Assembly: GCA_001414485.1 (NCBI GenBank)
Contig: LLEY01000013.1
Location: 124,001 to 188,000, forward strand
Direction of reading: 5' to 3'
Origin: Calycina herbarum
Lineage: Eukaryota; Ascomycota; Leotiomycetes; Helotiales; Pezizellaceae
DNA: 64,000 nucleotides
Shown: positions 46,180 to 58,001 of the stretch, one piece after another
Layout: each line of letters begins with the position of its first letter
Position numbering within the stretch: position 1 is the first letter of the stretch
Notes under the pieces: model-generated
Told to the model about the DNA's origin: nothing
Seen by the model: only the letters and a program-made list of their open reading frames with translations
Databases searched by the model: none
Translations under genes and position numbers: made by a program

Positions 46180-46978
46180 CAGAGGCTTTAGGATTCCTTG
46201 TCGTACGTCTCTCTAAGCCTTATTTCTTCTATAAGCGTTATAGTTTTATATAAACCTTTAGACGTCTTATAATATCTAGGGCTAGAAGTATTATCGTAAG
46301 AGGATCTAGGCTATGTTCTCTCGTCTAAGGTAACTATAGAGTTTTAAGTTATATATAAACTAGATTATTCTTATATATTTAAATAATCCTCCTAAAAAAA
46401 ATCACCTAATTATTATTCCGCGTAAAATTAGCGAATTAACAAAATCATCCGAGACGTTTAAAGTAATCGAGTTAAAACAAGAGACTTACGTATATAAAGG
46501 GCTTCAATAGACTTACTAAGTTTAAATAATTCGATTATTCCAGCTCTCCTGAAATAATCACATTTATTAAATACTTTTTAAGCGTAAGACTCTCGGTCGT
46601 CGTTCCGCGTGTACCTCTCACCTAATCGATTATGCTAAGAGATTTAGAACACTTTAATTGTAGAGACTGCCGAGGGAGGAATATAAGTTTCGACGTATTT
46701 AAATCGTCCACATAAACTAATTAATTATTCGCGGTTTGGACCTACGCAAAACGATAGCCGGGACTCGTAGACTCTTACTTCTCGAGGTTTCCATTCAATA
46801 GAAGCTATGCATGAATTCCCTATCATCCGCTATGCTATAATACAACTCCTAAAAAAAGCTATCATCGCTTTTTCCCCTTCACCATTTAACTACCCCCTTC
46901 ACAAACGCCAACCTAGACCACCCCCAAATACCGTCAGCCGACATTCCATCCCTCAGGATAAAAAACACAAAAAGAAGT

Positions 46979-49900
46979 TCAAGGAGGAATACAAAGATCA
47001 ATCCAGCTTCCCAAATACTCCATCCGATTAGCCTTGCCCTCCTTAACAAACTTCTTCACCAACGCTTCAAACTCGGGATAATCCAATTTTCCATATCCCC
47101 CCTTACGGTCTGCATCCAAAGCAACTTGCTCGCATGACCAGAGGTGGTACAGAATATCATCACTGGGTCTTCCATCTTCACTTGATTTGCTGCCTCGCGA
47201 GGCTTTGGAAGATCTGGCGCTGGATTTGGATGTAGGTTTGGGTGTGGATCGGATAGATTCTAGTCGTCGGCGAGGTTGCTGATCTTGAGTTGGTGCTGCG
47301 GTATGTTCTTCAACATCAACCTCAGGTAAGTCTTCTGCGAAGCGGGAGAAGTATGGAGTGGGAACAGTGGTGGTTGAGTTTGGTCGAAATTGCGGTAAGG
47401 TTGGGTCATGATATGAGGATGAAGATAATCTCGATTCCTCGTGTGATTCAGGTGGTGTGCTTTGGGGTATCGATGAATCTACCGACTCAACTTCTTCGTC
47501 GAGAATAAAAGGGTTTGTTGTAGCAGCCAGAACTTCAGCAAGGGTTGAAGGATGACTTCCACTTCTTGGGCGTCGAGGATAAGGGGATCCCGCTCTTCTA
47601 ATCTCTTCTATGCTTTCTGGGCTTTCTGGGGTGTCTGGGCCATTTGGATCATCGGTTGGATCAGGTCTCTCAATGTATACGATATTTCCATGTTCATCGA
47701 AAGCATTGCCATCCTCGTCGATCCGGTCAACCTCACTAAGATCCGCTATGGGTGCAGCTTCATTCTCTATCACCACCGAAAATCCGGCTTCATTCAAAAG
47801 TTCTTCCACTGGTAGTTGCCGAACATCGTCCAACTCAACTTCTGGGAAACTCGCCCATGCGTGGCGTCGTTCTGGTGGGGATTTGAATGGGCTGTCTCGA
47901 TCCTTCTTTTCCCGAGCCTGCCTCTCGCGCGCCCATTTATCAAACACGGGTGTAGAAAACATAGATCTGTAAATATCCCGGGCCTCCTTGGATTTAACAG
48001 CCTCAACAGCACCCTTCTCCTTCTCCTTGAACAGCGGATCTAGAAGCTCGTTGAATGATTGTTGTGTGACTTGATAGAGAATTTCCTTGCCCGCATCCTT
48101 CTCGGCATCTGGAATATCCATACCTCCCCATCGTTCGGGAACACTCCGAGAAGAGGTGGATGGGTTTGATCTGGTATCAAAATCATCCATGTCTTCCGCA
48201 AACCGAACCTTTGAAGACGATCGTGAATGCATTGATGGCCTAGGTTGGCTTTTTGAACTCTCCCCCGAAGCATTTGCTAATATATCATCCTCCTCCTTCC
48301 AACCGAGTGGGGGAACGGCACCCTCTTCTTCGTCCGTGAAGAATTGCCTTCGCTGCCACCGTTCAAAAATTTCGCGTTCGGCACGCTCCCGATAAACGGC
48401 ATGAGTGATGACCATTCGTCGACTAGTTGGAAGTACATCTGCTAATCGTCTCCCAGGACCATCAATCGCCTCTGCATCCTCATCTGTAGCTGTGACATAA
48501 TTCGGTATCCACGATAAATTAGCAGTAGGATCAGCGGCCTCTTCTTCCTCAGAGTCCGAGGACCCATCATGGTAATTTAGGGCCGAATCATGAGAATGTC
48601 TATCGGCACGAATGTGACCTTGGAGAACATCTTCAGCCATTTCTCGGAATCTCCTCATGTTGCGAAATACCCTATTTGCTTGTACCTCAGTTTGCGGGGG
48701 TTCCATTATGGTTTCCCAGTATCCACCATCATTCCGATTGCGTGGTCTGCCCCCAATTCTTGTACTTTCTCGGAGTAGCTGGTGATATCGGCCTAATGTC
48801 ATGGTATTGGTTTTGAATATAAGCTCTCGTGGTCCAGTATCGCCGCTATTTTCATCCATGACCCCTTTGCCGTCTGTAATTTCAAGATCTCCATTGGCCT
48901 GCGCGGTTTTGCCTTCGCCGGTACGAGGATCTGGAGCTCGAGGATATCTCCCATCCACCCCAAAGGCACTACTTAAAGGCTGCCTGCTAGTGACAAGTCG
49001 ATGAGCCTCAGTGCAGCTCATGTGTTGCTCCTCCATTCCTTCGAGCATGTCCCGGTGCATCTGTCGAAAGAGCACGTAGTATGAGCGGAACATTCGAAGA
49101 AAGTCCTTTCTCTCAACAAATCCGTCGCCATCGATGTCGTAACCTTCGAAGATTCGGGCCCATTTGTCTTTTTTCTTTCGATACCCAATGCCGTGTAGGA
49201 ATTCTGGAAAGCCAATAAGATCATCTTTGTTGGTGTCATAAAATGCAAACATCCGGTCGAAGATTAGACTTGGGCTCGTATGTCTATATCCACCAGAAGG
49301 GACCAAGCAGCGCTCAAAGGTCTTTCGATCCATTGCCAAATTGATATCATACGGATCATCCCTCCAGTCGGTGCTTGCCATGAATGTCCATTGCTCCCAG
49401 TAGGCATCCAACTCGGGTCTTTCAAATCCCGTTTCCCGCGCAAGCTTTGTGGTGATTTCTTTTGGGAGCGTCCTCATCACCGAGTCTGGATCTCCTGCAT
49501 ACCAGACCGGTTGAATGTTCTTCGGCCCAAAAGAAGGCCCCGGTACTCTTATCTTGTAGAAAATATGCGTTTTGATGTGCAGGCCCTGGGATTCGCAGCT
49601 TTCGCAGAGGTCATAATCGGCGCAATTCGAACATCGATATCTTATGCCTCGAATTGGGACAGCGCCGCAACTATTGCAGGCGCATCCTCTGTGAACATAG
49701 GCGTTCCTTCGTGTGGCGTCTTCGGAGACTCGGAAAAGAAGCTGTACAATGTTTTGCCCACTGCGAGTGTAGGTAGAGGGAGGTTCATTGTAGCGATAGG
49801 AATCGTCGTCGAAGGTTTCCTCCACCACTGTTTCGCCATCAGTAAGAGTGACGGGAGCTATTATATGTCCATCCCCGGAATTCTCCACATCCTCGTCCAC

Positions 49901-50128
49901 GAACAAAGCGGAAGGGTCATCGGTATTGGGAGTGCCTCGTCTTCGTCGCCGATGGACCGCGTTGCTTCGATGCAGGGAGCTACCGTGGTTGGCATCAGCT
50001 TCGTCATCTGATCCGTGACTGCTGAAGACATAGTATGTGCCGTAAATGGCAGCGATGCTGGTCAAGATCAAGACGGCGGCCCTGCCATGGGAAAGGTTGC
50101 TCGAGGCTACGCGTGATGAGGCTGACAT
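46979..50128 (-). CDS. ZZ-finger and EF-hand membrane protein, 1049 aa
   Basis: A single long exon from ATG at 50128. Residues 17-36 (AAVLILTSIAAIYGTYYVF) are an N-terminal membrane anchor, followed by an Arg run (HRRRRRG). A ZZ zinc finger spans about 147-194 (CACNSCG, YRCSNCADYDLCESC, HIKTH). Two EF-hand loops follow: DTNKDDLIGFPE (298-309) and DIDGDGFVERKD (331-342). The long remainder is acidic and disordered, and a third EF-like helix-loop is near the end (DADRKGGYGKLDYPEFEAL). A calcium-responsive, membrane-tethered scaffold is implied. The precise role is unknown. Position 1-36 could also be read as a signal anchor for the ER or mitochondrial outer membrane. Confidence 0.88.
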   Translation of the reverse strand: MSASSRVASSNLSHGRAAVLILTSIAAIYGTYYVFSSHGSDDEADANHGSSLHRSNAVHRRRRRGTPNTDDPSALFVDEDVENSGDGHIIAPVTLTDGETVVEETFDDDSYRYNEPPSTYTRSGQNIVQLLFRVSEDATRRNAYVHRGCACNSCGAVPIRGIRYRCSNCADYDLCESCESQGLHIKTHIFYKIRVPGPSFGPKNIQPVWYAGDPDSVMRTLPKEITTKLARETGFERPELDAYWEQWTFMASTDWRDDPYDINLAMDRKTFERCLVPSGGYRHTSPSLIFDRMFAFYDTNKDDLIGFPEFLHGIGYRKKKDKWARIFEGYDIDGDGFVERKDFLRMFRSYYVLFRQMHRDMLEGMEEQHMSCTEAHRLVTSRQPLSSAFGVDGRYPRAPDPRTGEGKTAQANGDLEITDGKGVMDENSGDTGPRELIFKTNTMTLGRYHQLLRESTRIGGRPRNRNDGGYWETIMEPPQTEVQANRVFRNMRRFREMAEDVLQGHIRADRHSHDSALNYHDGSSDSEEEEAADPTANLSWIPNYVTATDEDAEAIDGPGRRLADVLPTSRRMVITHAVYRERAEREIFERWQRRQFFTDEEEGAVPPLGWKEEDDILANASGESSKSQPRPSMHSRSSSKVRFAEDMDDFDTRSNPSTSSRSVPERWGGMDIPDAEKDAGKEILYQVTQQSFNELLDPLFKEKEKGAVEAVKSKEARDIYRSMFSTPVFDKWARERQAREKKDRDSPFKSPPERRHAWASFPEVELDDVRQLPVEELLNEAGFSVVIENEAAPIADLSEVDRIDEDGNAFDEHGNIVYIERPDPTDDPNGPDTPESPESIEEIRRAGSPYPRRPRSGSHPSTLAEVLAATTNPFILDEEVESVDSSIPQSTPPESHEESRLSSSSYHDPTLPQFRPNSTTTVPTPYFSRFAEDLPEVDVEEHTAAPTQDQQPRRRLESIRSTPKPTSKSSARSSKASRGSKSSEDGRPSDDILYHLWSCEQVALDADRKGGYGKLDYPEFEALVKKFVKEGKANRMEYLGSWIDLCIPP

Positions 50129-51850
50129 GTTTGCTTTCGTAGGCGGAAGGCTATCGAGGTACCTGGTGGTGCTCCGTGGCCCGAATCATTATATCGTCGA
50201 TCGAAGCCAGTGCTAGATAGACTTGCAGAAAGGTCGGTCGAGATGGTGCAGGCGATGTTGATGGGTACTAACCTCTGGTGTTGTGCTGTTGCAGAGCAGA
50301 AGCTTCTGAAGTCAGGGGCGAATCAGAAGCTTGAACATTGAGAGGCTTCAGCCTTCTCTATCATAACTCCTCCACACTTCAAATCCACTACAGACTCTAC
50401 GAACTCAACCTCACTCGCCTCACAACATTCCAGGTTCGCAAAAACGTCGCTTTTGATTACCTTGATACTCCACAATACCTCCAATGCTAATATCTTGCAC
50501 CCCTACTCTGGGTTGGATCCAGTTCTCCCGCAGACACCCCCACCAGTAATTGTTAGTCAACAGCTGCTCTACACTGCTCAAAACACAAGTAATTTGCTTG
50601 AATCACCCGAATATTATCTCATCTTCTAACTTATCTACAGATTCGAGTTATCACGAGGCAGCAAGCCGAATCCATTCATTGTGGCAGCGACGACAACCTG
50701 CTGAACAGGATAGGGTTTTGTCTCTTGGGAGTCCAAATCGAGCAGTACAACTTGTTGTCAATTTCAACAATTATATTTTCTTTACTGCGTCATTGACTGG
50801 GGTACGTTCTAGTGGAGTTTCTTTTGTTCCTATATTTTCTCTATCTTCCTCGAATGTGTAGTGAGTGAGGCGGAGCTTTTACGTCATGCTGGTTGGGGTG
50901 CTCTGAGAGTCATACCAAGTTGCTAGGTTTCTGCTAGCACAGCTCTCTCACTTGTCCATACAAACTCAAATATAATAGCTCCGTCATGGATTGAGGGGGG
51001 CTGTCAAAACACGTTTCCTTGTCTTTCTTGACGCCTACAAGAGTTGATTTTTGGTACTTGATGACCAAGTGGCTAGCACAGAGACGAAATTCGTTGGCGC
51101 TCTTCTCATAATGGCTATTTTGGGGGATTTAGTAGGTGGTGCTTGATACCGGTAATAAGCAGTCCCATGGATCGATCTCGGGTTTATAAGAATAGATTGT
51201 GCTAGGGTTGTGGAAAGGGGGTGTAGTCATAGAATGATAAGATAGTTAATATACGATTCTCTCGACTTCACAATGTTATTTTAGTTTCATCAAACATTAG
51301 GCACAATGTAAATAAATATAGCTAGTTCCGAGAGAGCTGGTTTAGAAAGTGCCTTACATTGTAGGTTTCAACGTCGTATAAATGTTCAATCTTCAAAATT
51401 ATTCAAAATAGTTAGAGTAATTAAATCAAAACTAAAGACTTACTTTTGACCCCATCTCATTCTCTCCTATAAGAATTCTGCATGGATCGATAAACTCTCC
51501 TCCCAAGTTCTACGATGTTAAACTTCTGGCGCAAAGTCTTTTGATTCGAGAGAAACGGTAAATTCCAGTGCCAAGGCGAGCACCTCCCCAAAGGAGCCTA
51601 GAGGATTTCTTACGACAAGGGGAGCGGATGCCTCGGTTGAATGCTCAGCCTCATCCTCCATCAGTAAGCTTCTTTCTTTGAAGTCAAAATAAATGAGCGA
51701 GATGTTGACATCAACTGGCACTTGCCAGTCCATAGAGTTCTCGTCTGGAAGCTTGCACTTTCATGGAAACTCCTCTCCTCATAACTTTCTTCTTGCGTTG
51801 AAGGCCAATCCACACAGTTTGACGCGAACAAGCAAAAAAAGGATTTCAAT
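50129..51850. other. Intergenic, nothing recognised
   Basis: Upstream regions of two divergent genes. Frames at 50550-50861 and on the minus strand at 51518-52029 show no domain and are probably chance or leader sequence. Confidence 0.45.
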
Positions 51851-53765
51851 ATGAATTTCATACAAGTAGACCCGGCAGGCAAGGACAAGGGCGGTCGAGC
51901 AACAGCCAATGTAAGAAGGGCAGCTATGTTGGCCTTCAGACGAAAAGAAAGACTCGAGCGTGTCATGGCATTTAATAGGGAAAAGGCGGCAGCCCAAGCA
52001 GAGGAAGCACCCCATTCAGCCAATTCCACACCTCCCCCAACCCCCCACGTTGGTAAAATGGAACCTGAAAGTCCTGGGCGGTTGCAACCTGAATTTCCGT
52101 CGTCAAATCAGATGTCACCCATTCACAACGTTACTCCAAACCTGCACGACGAAGGGAGCGTCTCTCCAAATGAAGTGGTTGCAAAGCCGATTGAGAGAGA
52201 CATGGGTACGATAGTTACCAATTCAAACCAGGACAGTCTGTGTATATCGTTTCTATTTAATTATTGTGAGTATACACTTGCACCATGTTCCAGCTTTGCT
52301 ACGTCTTGGTTCGGTATCATCATCTGACTTGAGTAGTCCTCTCTGAAATTTTATCCATTATGCTACCAATCAAAAGTCAAGCTGGACAAGAGGCCTTACG
52401 GCATTTCTGGGCTAGCAACCTGTTACGAGAACCCCTTCTACTGCAAGCCGCTATTGCACATGCTGCTGTGCATTTGGATACCGTCTCCAAAGGGGAAACG
52501 AGTGTCTTGGCCGCCACCCATTTAACGAGGACTATGAATTTGATAAATCAGAGACTAGGGATGGAAAATCCTAGTATTGACGATGGATTGATTCAAGCGG
52601 TCGCTATGATCGCTGCGAATTCTGTAAGTGTGCACTTGTATTTTCGCCATGAGAAAGTCGCTGATTTGTAGAAAGAATATTACAGGTGACTTCGCAGAAT
52701 CTCAAATTCACATGGATGCACTGGAGGAAATGATTCGATTGAGGGGCGGCAAAGAAAATCTAGGTTCGAACAATTGTCTGCAAGCCACCATAGCATGGTA
52801 TGTCGCCTGCCTAAGCGAAATTTCTTGCTCGTTCATCTCTAGAGAAGCAGCAGCTTTGCTGTTTATCCATGTGGGTCAAGTTTTGGGACCCTGGGTACAG
52901 AAGTATTTGTCAGACAGTAGATCCATCATCTATGTGTCTTGAGTCTTGCCATTTTGCAAGACACTCCCTACTGTCTTCTAGAGCAAGGACTGATGGTTGT
53001 GAAATTAGGTCTGATACAACTTCTGCAAGAATAACTCGATCAAGACCTCGTCTTGCCCCCAAATTCCAATCCCTTCCAGCCCTTGAATCACCAGCCCAAT
53101 CACCCGAAGGAATGAGCATCCCCTACAAAGAAGAAACCTTCAACATCCTCAACGAACTCCGAATCCTCACCAGCTCAAAAAGGATGATCGACACCGCAAG
53201 CTATGCCTCAATTCCCGACATAATGCTCTTCGACTCGCTTCGCAATTCCCTAGAAGAACGCTTGCTCTGCTCGCAACACATCTTCCTCACCACCCCCTCT
53301 CTCACCTTCGGCGACCGATTCCTGGAAACTTGCTCCATCGCTTCGTCTATATATACCTCCCTCGCCTTCCGGAATTTCACACCTGATTTACCGAATATGA
53401 AGGTCATGAAGGAAGATCTCACTTTATCTCTTCAGAAGGCTGAGGCGAGTTTTACGACGCTGGAGACGCAACCAGGATCCGATACTCCTTATGCGAAATT
53501 TCTGTTTTGGGCATTGTTTATTGGGGGGATTATGGCGGAGGAGGGGGAGAGACTTTGGTTTGCTGGACGGTTGGCGGTCGTGTTACCTTGGACTGGTGTT
53601 GGTGATTGGGAGGGTGCAAAGGGGTGTTTGGGTGGGGTTCTTTGGGAGGAAGGATTGTTGGATAGTAGGTGTGATGTGCTATGGGGTGAGGTGGAAGGAC
53701 TTGCCGGGTTGAGGGGAGGGCCACGGGGAGCACGGTTGGGGTTGCCTACTGCTTTGGTTTATTGA
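51851..53765 (+). CDS. Fungal transcription-factor-like protein (DUF3468 type) without zinc cluster
   Basis: Relative of the fungal-specific regulator family. Proposed exons are 51851-52265, 52337-52627, 52686 to about 52798, and about 52904-53765. The N-terminus (FIQVDPAGKDKGG, then basic AAMLAFRRKERLERV) has no Cys6 cluster. The middle has FWASNLLREPLLLQAAIAHAA and HMDALEEMIRLRGG, the best family signature, and the C-terminal half is helical. The second intron uses a GTGTGC donor because the nearer GTAAGT would break the frame. The third junction is unsatisfactory: the obvious GTATGT...TAG intron (52799-52842) creates a stop, and only an AAG acceptor at 52903 keeps frame. Either the model is wrong there or the gene is decaying. 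Confidence 0.55.
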
Positions 53766-55697
53766 CGGAGCTATCTACACGGAGTTTTGGGATTTGTGAG
53801 TGATGATGCTAAATCTGGTGTCTTACCTGAGACTCTAGATATAATTTTTAATGATGATATTATGAGTGATGAGTAAAGTTCCGTTCTGAAGATTCAACAA
53901 GTCACATCTCCCCGGAAACAGTTCATTTTAGGTAGCTAAATCTATAGAAATCTTGTTCAGTTAACTCTGTTGTTCTAACATTTCCGAAGTCATATATTTG
54001 TAAGAATAATTAATTTGCTTAATTCTCCAACGACTGCCAAGTATTATTATTTGACAAACGCTTTTCCTGCATTTGCTCATGTTCATAAAGGTGCAATTGA
54101 CCTAATTTTGAGGGTGTCTGAAAGCCTGCACGTGATATCAAAATGTCTAGTCAACACCTAAGACTTCGAATGTCTTCCTAATTGAGTCTAATAAGCTAAT
54201 CTCAATAGATTATTTCGAGATATACAACTATTCTAGGGTTGTAGCTCAGTAATATTCTGTCGTAGAACACGTGGTAATGTGGCTAAGTCCGTTGGTGGCT
54301 GGTGTTGTCCCAACCTTCCCGCCTTTAAATTTCCACGCGACATCAACTTTAGTCTTCGTGGTTTTCAGATAATCGATCTAAAAACTTATTCACTCACTTC
54401 CTGGACCGATTGAGATCGACCACCGCTAAACAGAACGACCCAAAAATCGTCGAGAGGTCAATCTGGGGAGCGATCCAAATCACGAAATTTGAAACACATC
54501 AGAATGGATCAAGAGCAACTGCAATAAGAGCAGCACAACACAAGATAATTCTCAATTTCACAAGGTTCCTGCCATCAGTCTCTACATTCACATGCCTTTG
54601 GTCAATCCCTGAATAATACGGGTAATTGTCCGGACTGCAGGGAATATCTCTTCCACCACACAAAAGAACCACACTCAAAACCTCAGCGACTTACTACTTG
54701 CTGGCCTCCGAAGAATTTTTCGGGAACTTGAACACACAAAAAACCAATTACCCTTGCGGCATCTTGACAGTAAAGAGGATTGAAGGGAAGAATGAGTACA
54801 TTTTCTTGTGATGTTGACAGCGAAAAATGAGTTCTTGACTTTCATTATTACCACGTTGTATTGCGCATTTCCAGCGTGCCTTATATTCTGGTGTTGAAAT
54901 GATCCTGGTCATGAGAGTGGGATGGAATCCATTTAATCCGCCTGATGTTGTTCTTCCATGATGGAAAGTTCCATCGCATGAATGCTTCCATACCCTACTC
55001 GTCTGTTAAGGAGAAAATTGTGTTCTGAATTTCCCCTAACCTCTCAATAGCTCCTGAATGTCAATACATTTGCCGTGTCTGCCAAGTAGTGTGCTGTCGG
55101 CTGATAGTGTTAACATTCCGGGAACGAGTTTCTTTATAAATTTTTGATCCAAGTCTTGGTGCGAAACTAGGTGTGGTCCCAAAACTTTAATTATAACTGT
55201 TCACAAGAACCGGGTAAGGCGTTTCGGGGGCTCCCACCAATCAATGAACGTAAAGTATTGTGAAGAGGTCGCTTTAGACATTTTGTCAAAGATTGGTGGG
55301 ATATAACACCCCATTCCTGATATTCGGAGATGTGGCTTAGCTTGCGATCGTTCCGGCGGCCAATGTATCTGGAATCGAGAATTGCCCCGAGACCATGTAT
55401 TTCGACCCAATCGTTTTAGTTTATTGATATCAAAGCGTGCAAATTATGGAGCCTCTTGCGATAAAGGTATCACCGGGTAAATACGAAAGGGGAGCCTCAC
55501 CCCCGCAAATGTGAAGTGTCCAAAGCGTGGTGGGATTGGTGGATAGAGAAAGTTCTTAGCCGACTGGGAAGGCACTGCGAGTGATTTCGTTCTGCGCATG
55601 GCCCATATTTTTTTAGCTTTAAAACTCAGGATATATCCAGTGGAATAATCAACCTTTGCTCTTTGACTGGTTTTCAACCGGTTGGTATTGCGCCAGC
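53766..55697. other. Intergenic, nothing recognised
   Basis: Between two genes on the same strand. Frames near 54410-54811 start from non-ATG codons and have no domain. The right end holds the promoter of the lyase gene. Confidence 0.45.
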
Positions 55698-57763
55698 ATG
55701 AAGTTCCTCATCACTCTGTTGTTTGCTGCACTTAATCTCCCTTTTGCATTCGCAGCTTGGGGTTATACAGACAATGGGAGCGAGTATGTTATTGGTACGA
55801 ACTCCCGACCCTCTCCAATTTCAACAAATGTACTAATGTTTACAAGATACCGGTGCATCGCTCGTTTTCAGCATCGACAAGACTAATGGCGACTTGAGTT
55901 CCATCAAGTACAAGGGCATTGTGAGTGACCGTCATCTTGGCCTGGGAATTCTCTAATCTTTGTTCCTAGGAATACAATGGATATAATGGCAAGAACTCAC
56001 ACGTCCAGAGTGGATTTGGAACTTCGGTTGTTGGAATTCAGCAATACACCTGTGAGCTATAGATGACCATAAACGAAAAACATCTCTAATAATTATAGCC
56101 CCGGCAAACATCATCAAGGTAACAGTTACCTACGGCACCATCATTGAAACATACATTGCTAGATATGGCAACAACAATATCTACATGCTGACACGTAAGG
56201 GAGATGCAACGGTAAATTTTCCCGTTAGTGAGAATTGAAAAGTTTTGCTCACTGTACTAGGTCCCTGCGCTGCGATATATCGTCAGAATGATTGCAAATC
56301 AATTTGATAAGTCCACCAGTGATGCCGATTACCAAGATACACCAGAAACTGCATTGGAAGCCGAGGACATTACTTTGACCACAGCCACCAAATACACGAA
56401 ATCCAAGCATTACCAAGGAGCCAACTACGGACGGTATGTGTCCCTTACCTTTCACACTCTTAGATTTTCAACTCACGAATTTGCAGAACAATGGATTACG
56501 ACTATGTCGGAAAGACAAGCTCAACTGTCGGAATGTTTTTGATTCGATCCAATCACGAAAAGGCTTCTGGTGGCCCATTCTTCAGATCGTTACTCCGAAG
56601 AGCGACAACCGCAGAGGAGGACTTGTACGAGATTTTGTACTACAACATGGGTACAACTGATCCGGAGAGATTTGGACTTCAAGGGCCTTATATCCTGACC
56701 TTTACAGATGGGGCCGCTCCTAGCTCCAACCTCTTTGCTAGAAAGGCCGACGTGAGTATCTCTCTGATATTACTCTCCACCAAAAAATACTGATTAGTCC
56801 CGATTTTAGTACAGCTGGATGGATACTCTCGGAATAACCGGATGGGTTGCGTCTTCTGGTCGTGGGTACGTAAGCGGAGTCGGAATTGCAAACATGAAGT
56901 CTGGATATACATACGTCGCAGGTCTTTCCAACACCAACGCTCAATACTGGGGCACTGCGGCTGCCTCAGGTGGTGCCTTTACCATATCTAGCGTTCTTCC
57001 TGGAACGTACACATTGACAATTTATAAATCCGAGATCGAAGTCTCCACCCGCAGTGTTGTAGTAACTGCAGGAGCCGGAACAGCAATAAACACCATCACG
57101 CTTTCCGATCCCAGCGACACAACTGCAATCTGGAGAATCGGAGAATGGGATGGCTCTCCAGCTGGGTTCACAAACTTCGATACATCGCCTATGAAACCAA
57201 CTTACATGCATCCCTCCGACGCCCGTCTTTCATCATGGAACCCAGCCAACTATATTGTTGGTACTAGTTCCGCGGCCACCGCCATGCCTGGATATATGTG
57301 GGTTGATGTCAACAATGATCATCTCATCTACTTCAAGCTCTCGGCTGCTCAAACTGCCACTGCGCATACTGTTAGAATTGGTATCACCGAGGCTTTTGCT
57401 GGAGGTAGACCAAAGATCACGATCAATGATGTAAGAACTATTCCTCTATCCTGTTTCAAATGAGTAAAAATATATATTAATATCTTCCAGTGGGTAAGCG
57501 CCAATCCAGCTGCCAGCACCCAAGCGAGCACCAGAAGTTTGACAGTAGGAACTTACCGTGGAACCAATTCTCTATTCACCGTACGTAAATCTCTTCCTAT
57601 ATTCTTTTATTTCTGCTAACACAAAACTTAGTATAATGTCCCAGCATCCGCTTTCTTAGCTGCCGGTTCATACAACATTATGAAAATCACCATCATCAGT
57701 GGAAGCTCTGGAGTTACTTATCTAAGTCCTGGTGTTTCATTGGATGCTATTGATTTCATATAA
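55698..57763 (+). CDS. Rhamnogalacturonan lyase (polysaccharide lyase family 4)
   Basis: Secreted enzyme that cleaves the rhamnogalacturonan I backbone of pectin by beta-elimination. Nine exons: 55698-55794, 55847-55920, 55970-56051, 56099-56211, 56261-56433, 56487-56751, 56810-57430, 57491-57580 and 57632-57763. All junctions keep frame, giving 548 aa. Residues 1-19 are the signal peptide (LITLLFAALNLPFAFA). The N-terminal beta-sandwich catalytic domain carries YVIDTGASLVFSIDK and YVGKTSSTVGMFLIRSNHE. A fibronectin-III-like module (about 270-350, with SGRGYVSGVGIAN and LPGTYTLTIYK) and a carbohydrate-binding-like C-terminal domain (IWRIGEWDGSPAGF to GVSLDAIDFI) follow in the family order. 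Confidence 0.92.
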
Positions 57764-58001
57764 TTTATGGAGAATTTTAATCTGTATATAGTGCATTGAT
57801 GGGTCAGTTTTTGGCTTGGAGATTCTTGTATATATTTCTGGAAATCATATGTAAATATGGTATTGTCATTTCTTCGTGTCATTAGAGTCGCCTTTTTGTT
57901 ATGAATGTCATCTTACCATGGTTTTTGAGCATTATTTTCTTGATGGAACAGAAGTAGAGGTGGGGGTGGGTGGATTGACAATTGAGGATGAGGAAGCGAA
58001 G
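57764..58001. other. Short convergent 3' region
   Basis: The 3' flanks of the lyase and the amidoligase-like gene. Nothing else is seen. Confidence 0.5.

Larger units (their letters stand above)
43917..46978. other. AT-rich island around a retroelement remnant
   Basis: From about 44400 to 46800 the DNA is rich in TA-type dinucleotides and stops on all frames, as expected after RIP. It contains the LTR-retrotransposon remnant at 45287-46179 and no intact gene. 46180-46780 shows no recognisable element. Confidence 0.55.

Noticed and set aside
49280..50011. Plus-strand 243-codon frame
   Set aside because: Antisense to the ZZ/EF-hand gene, whose domains are clear.
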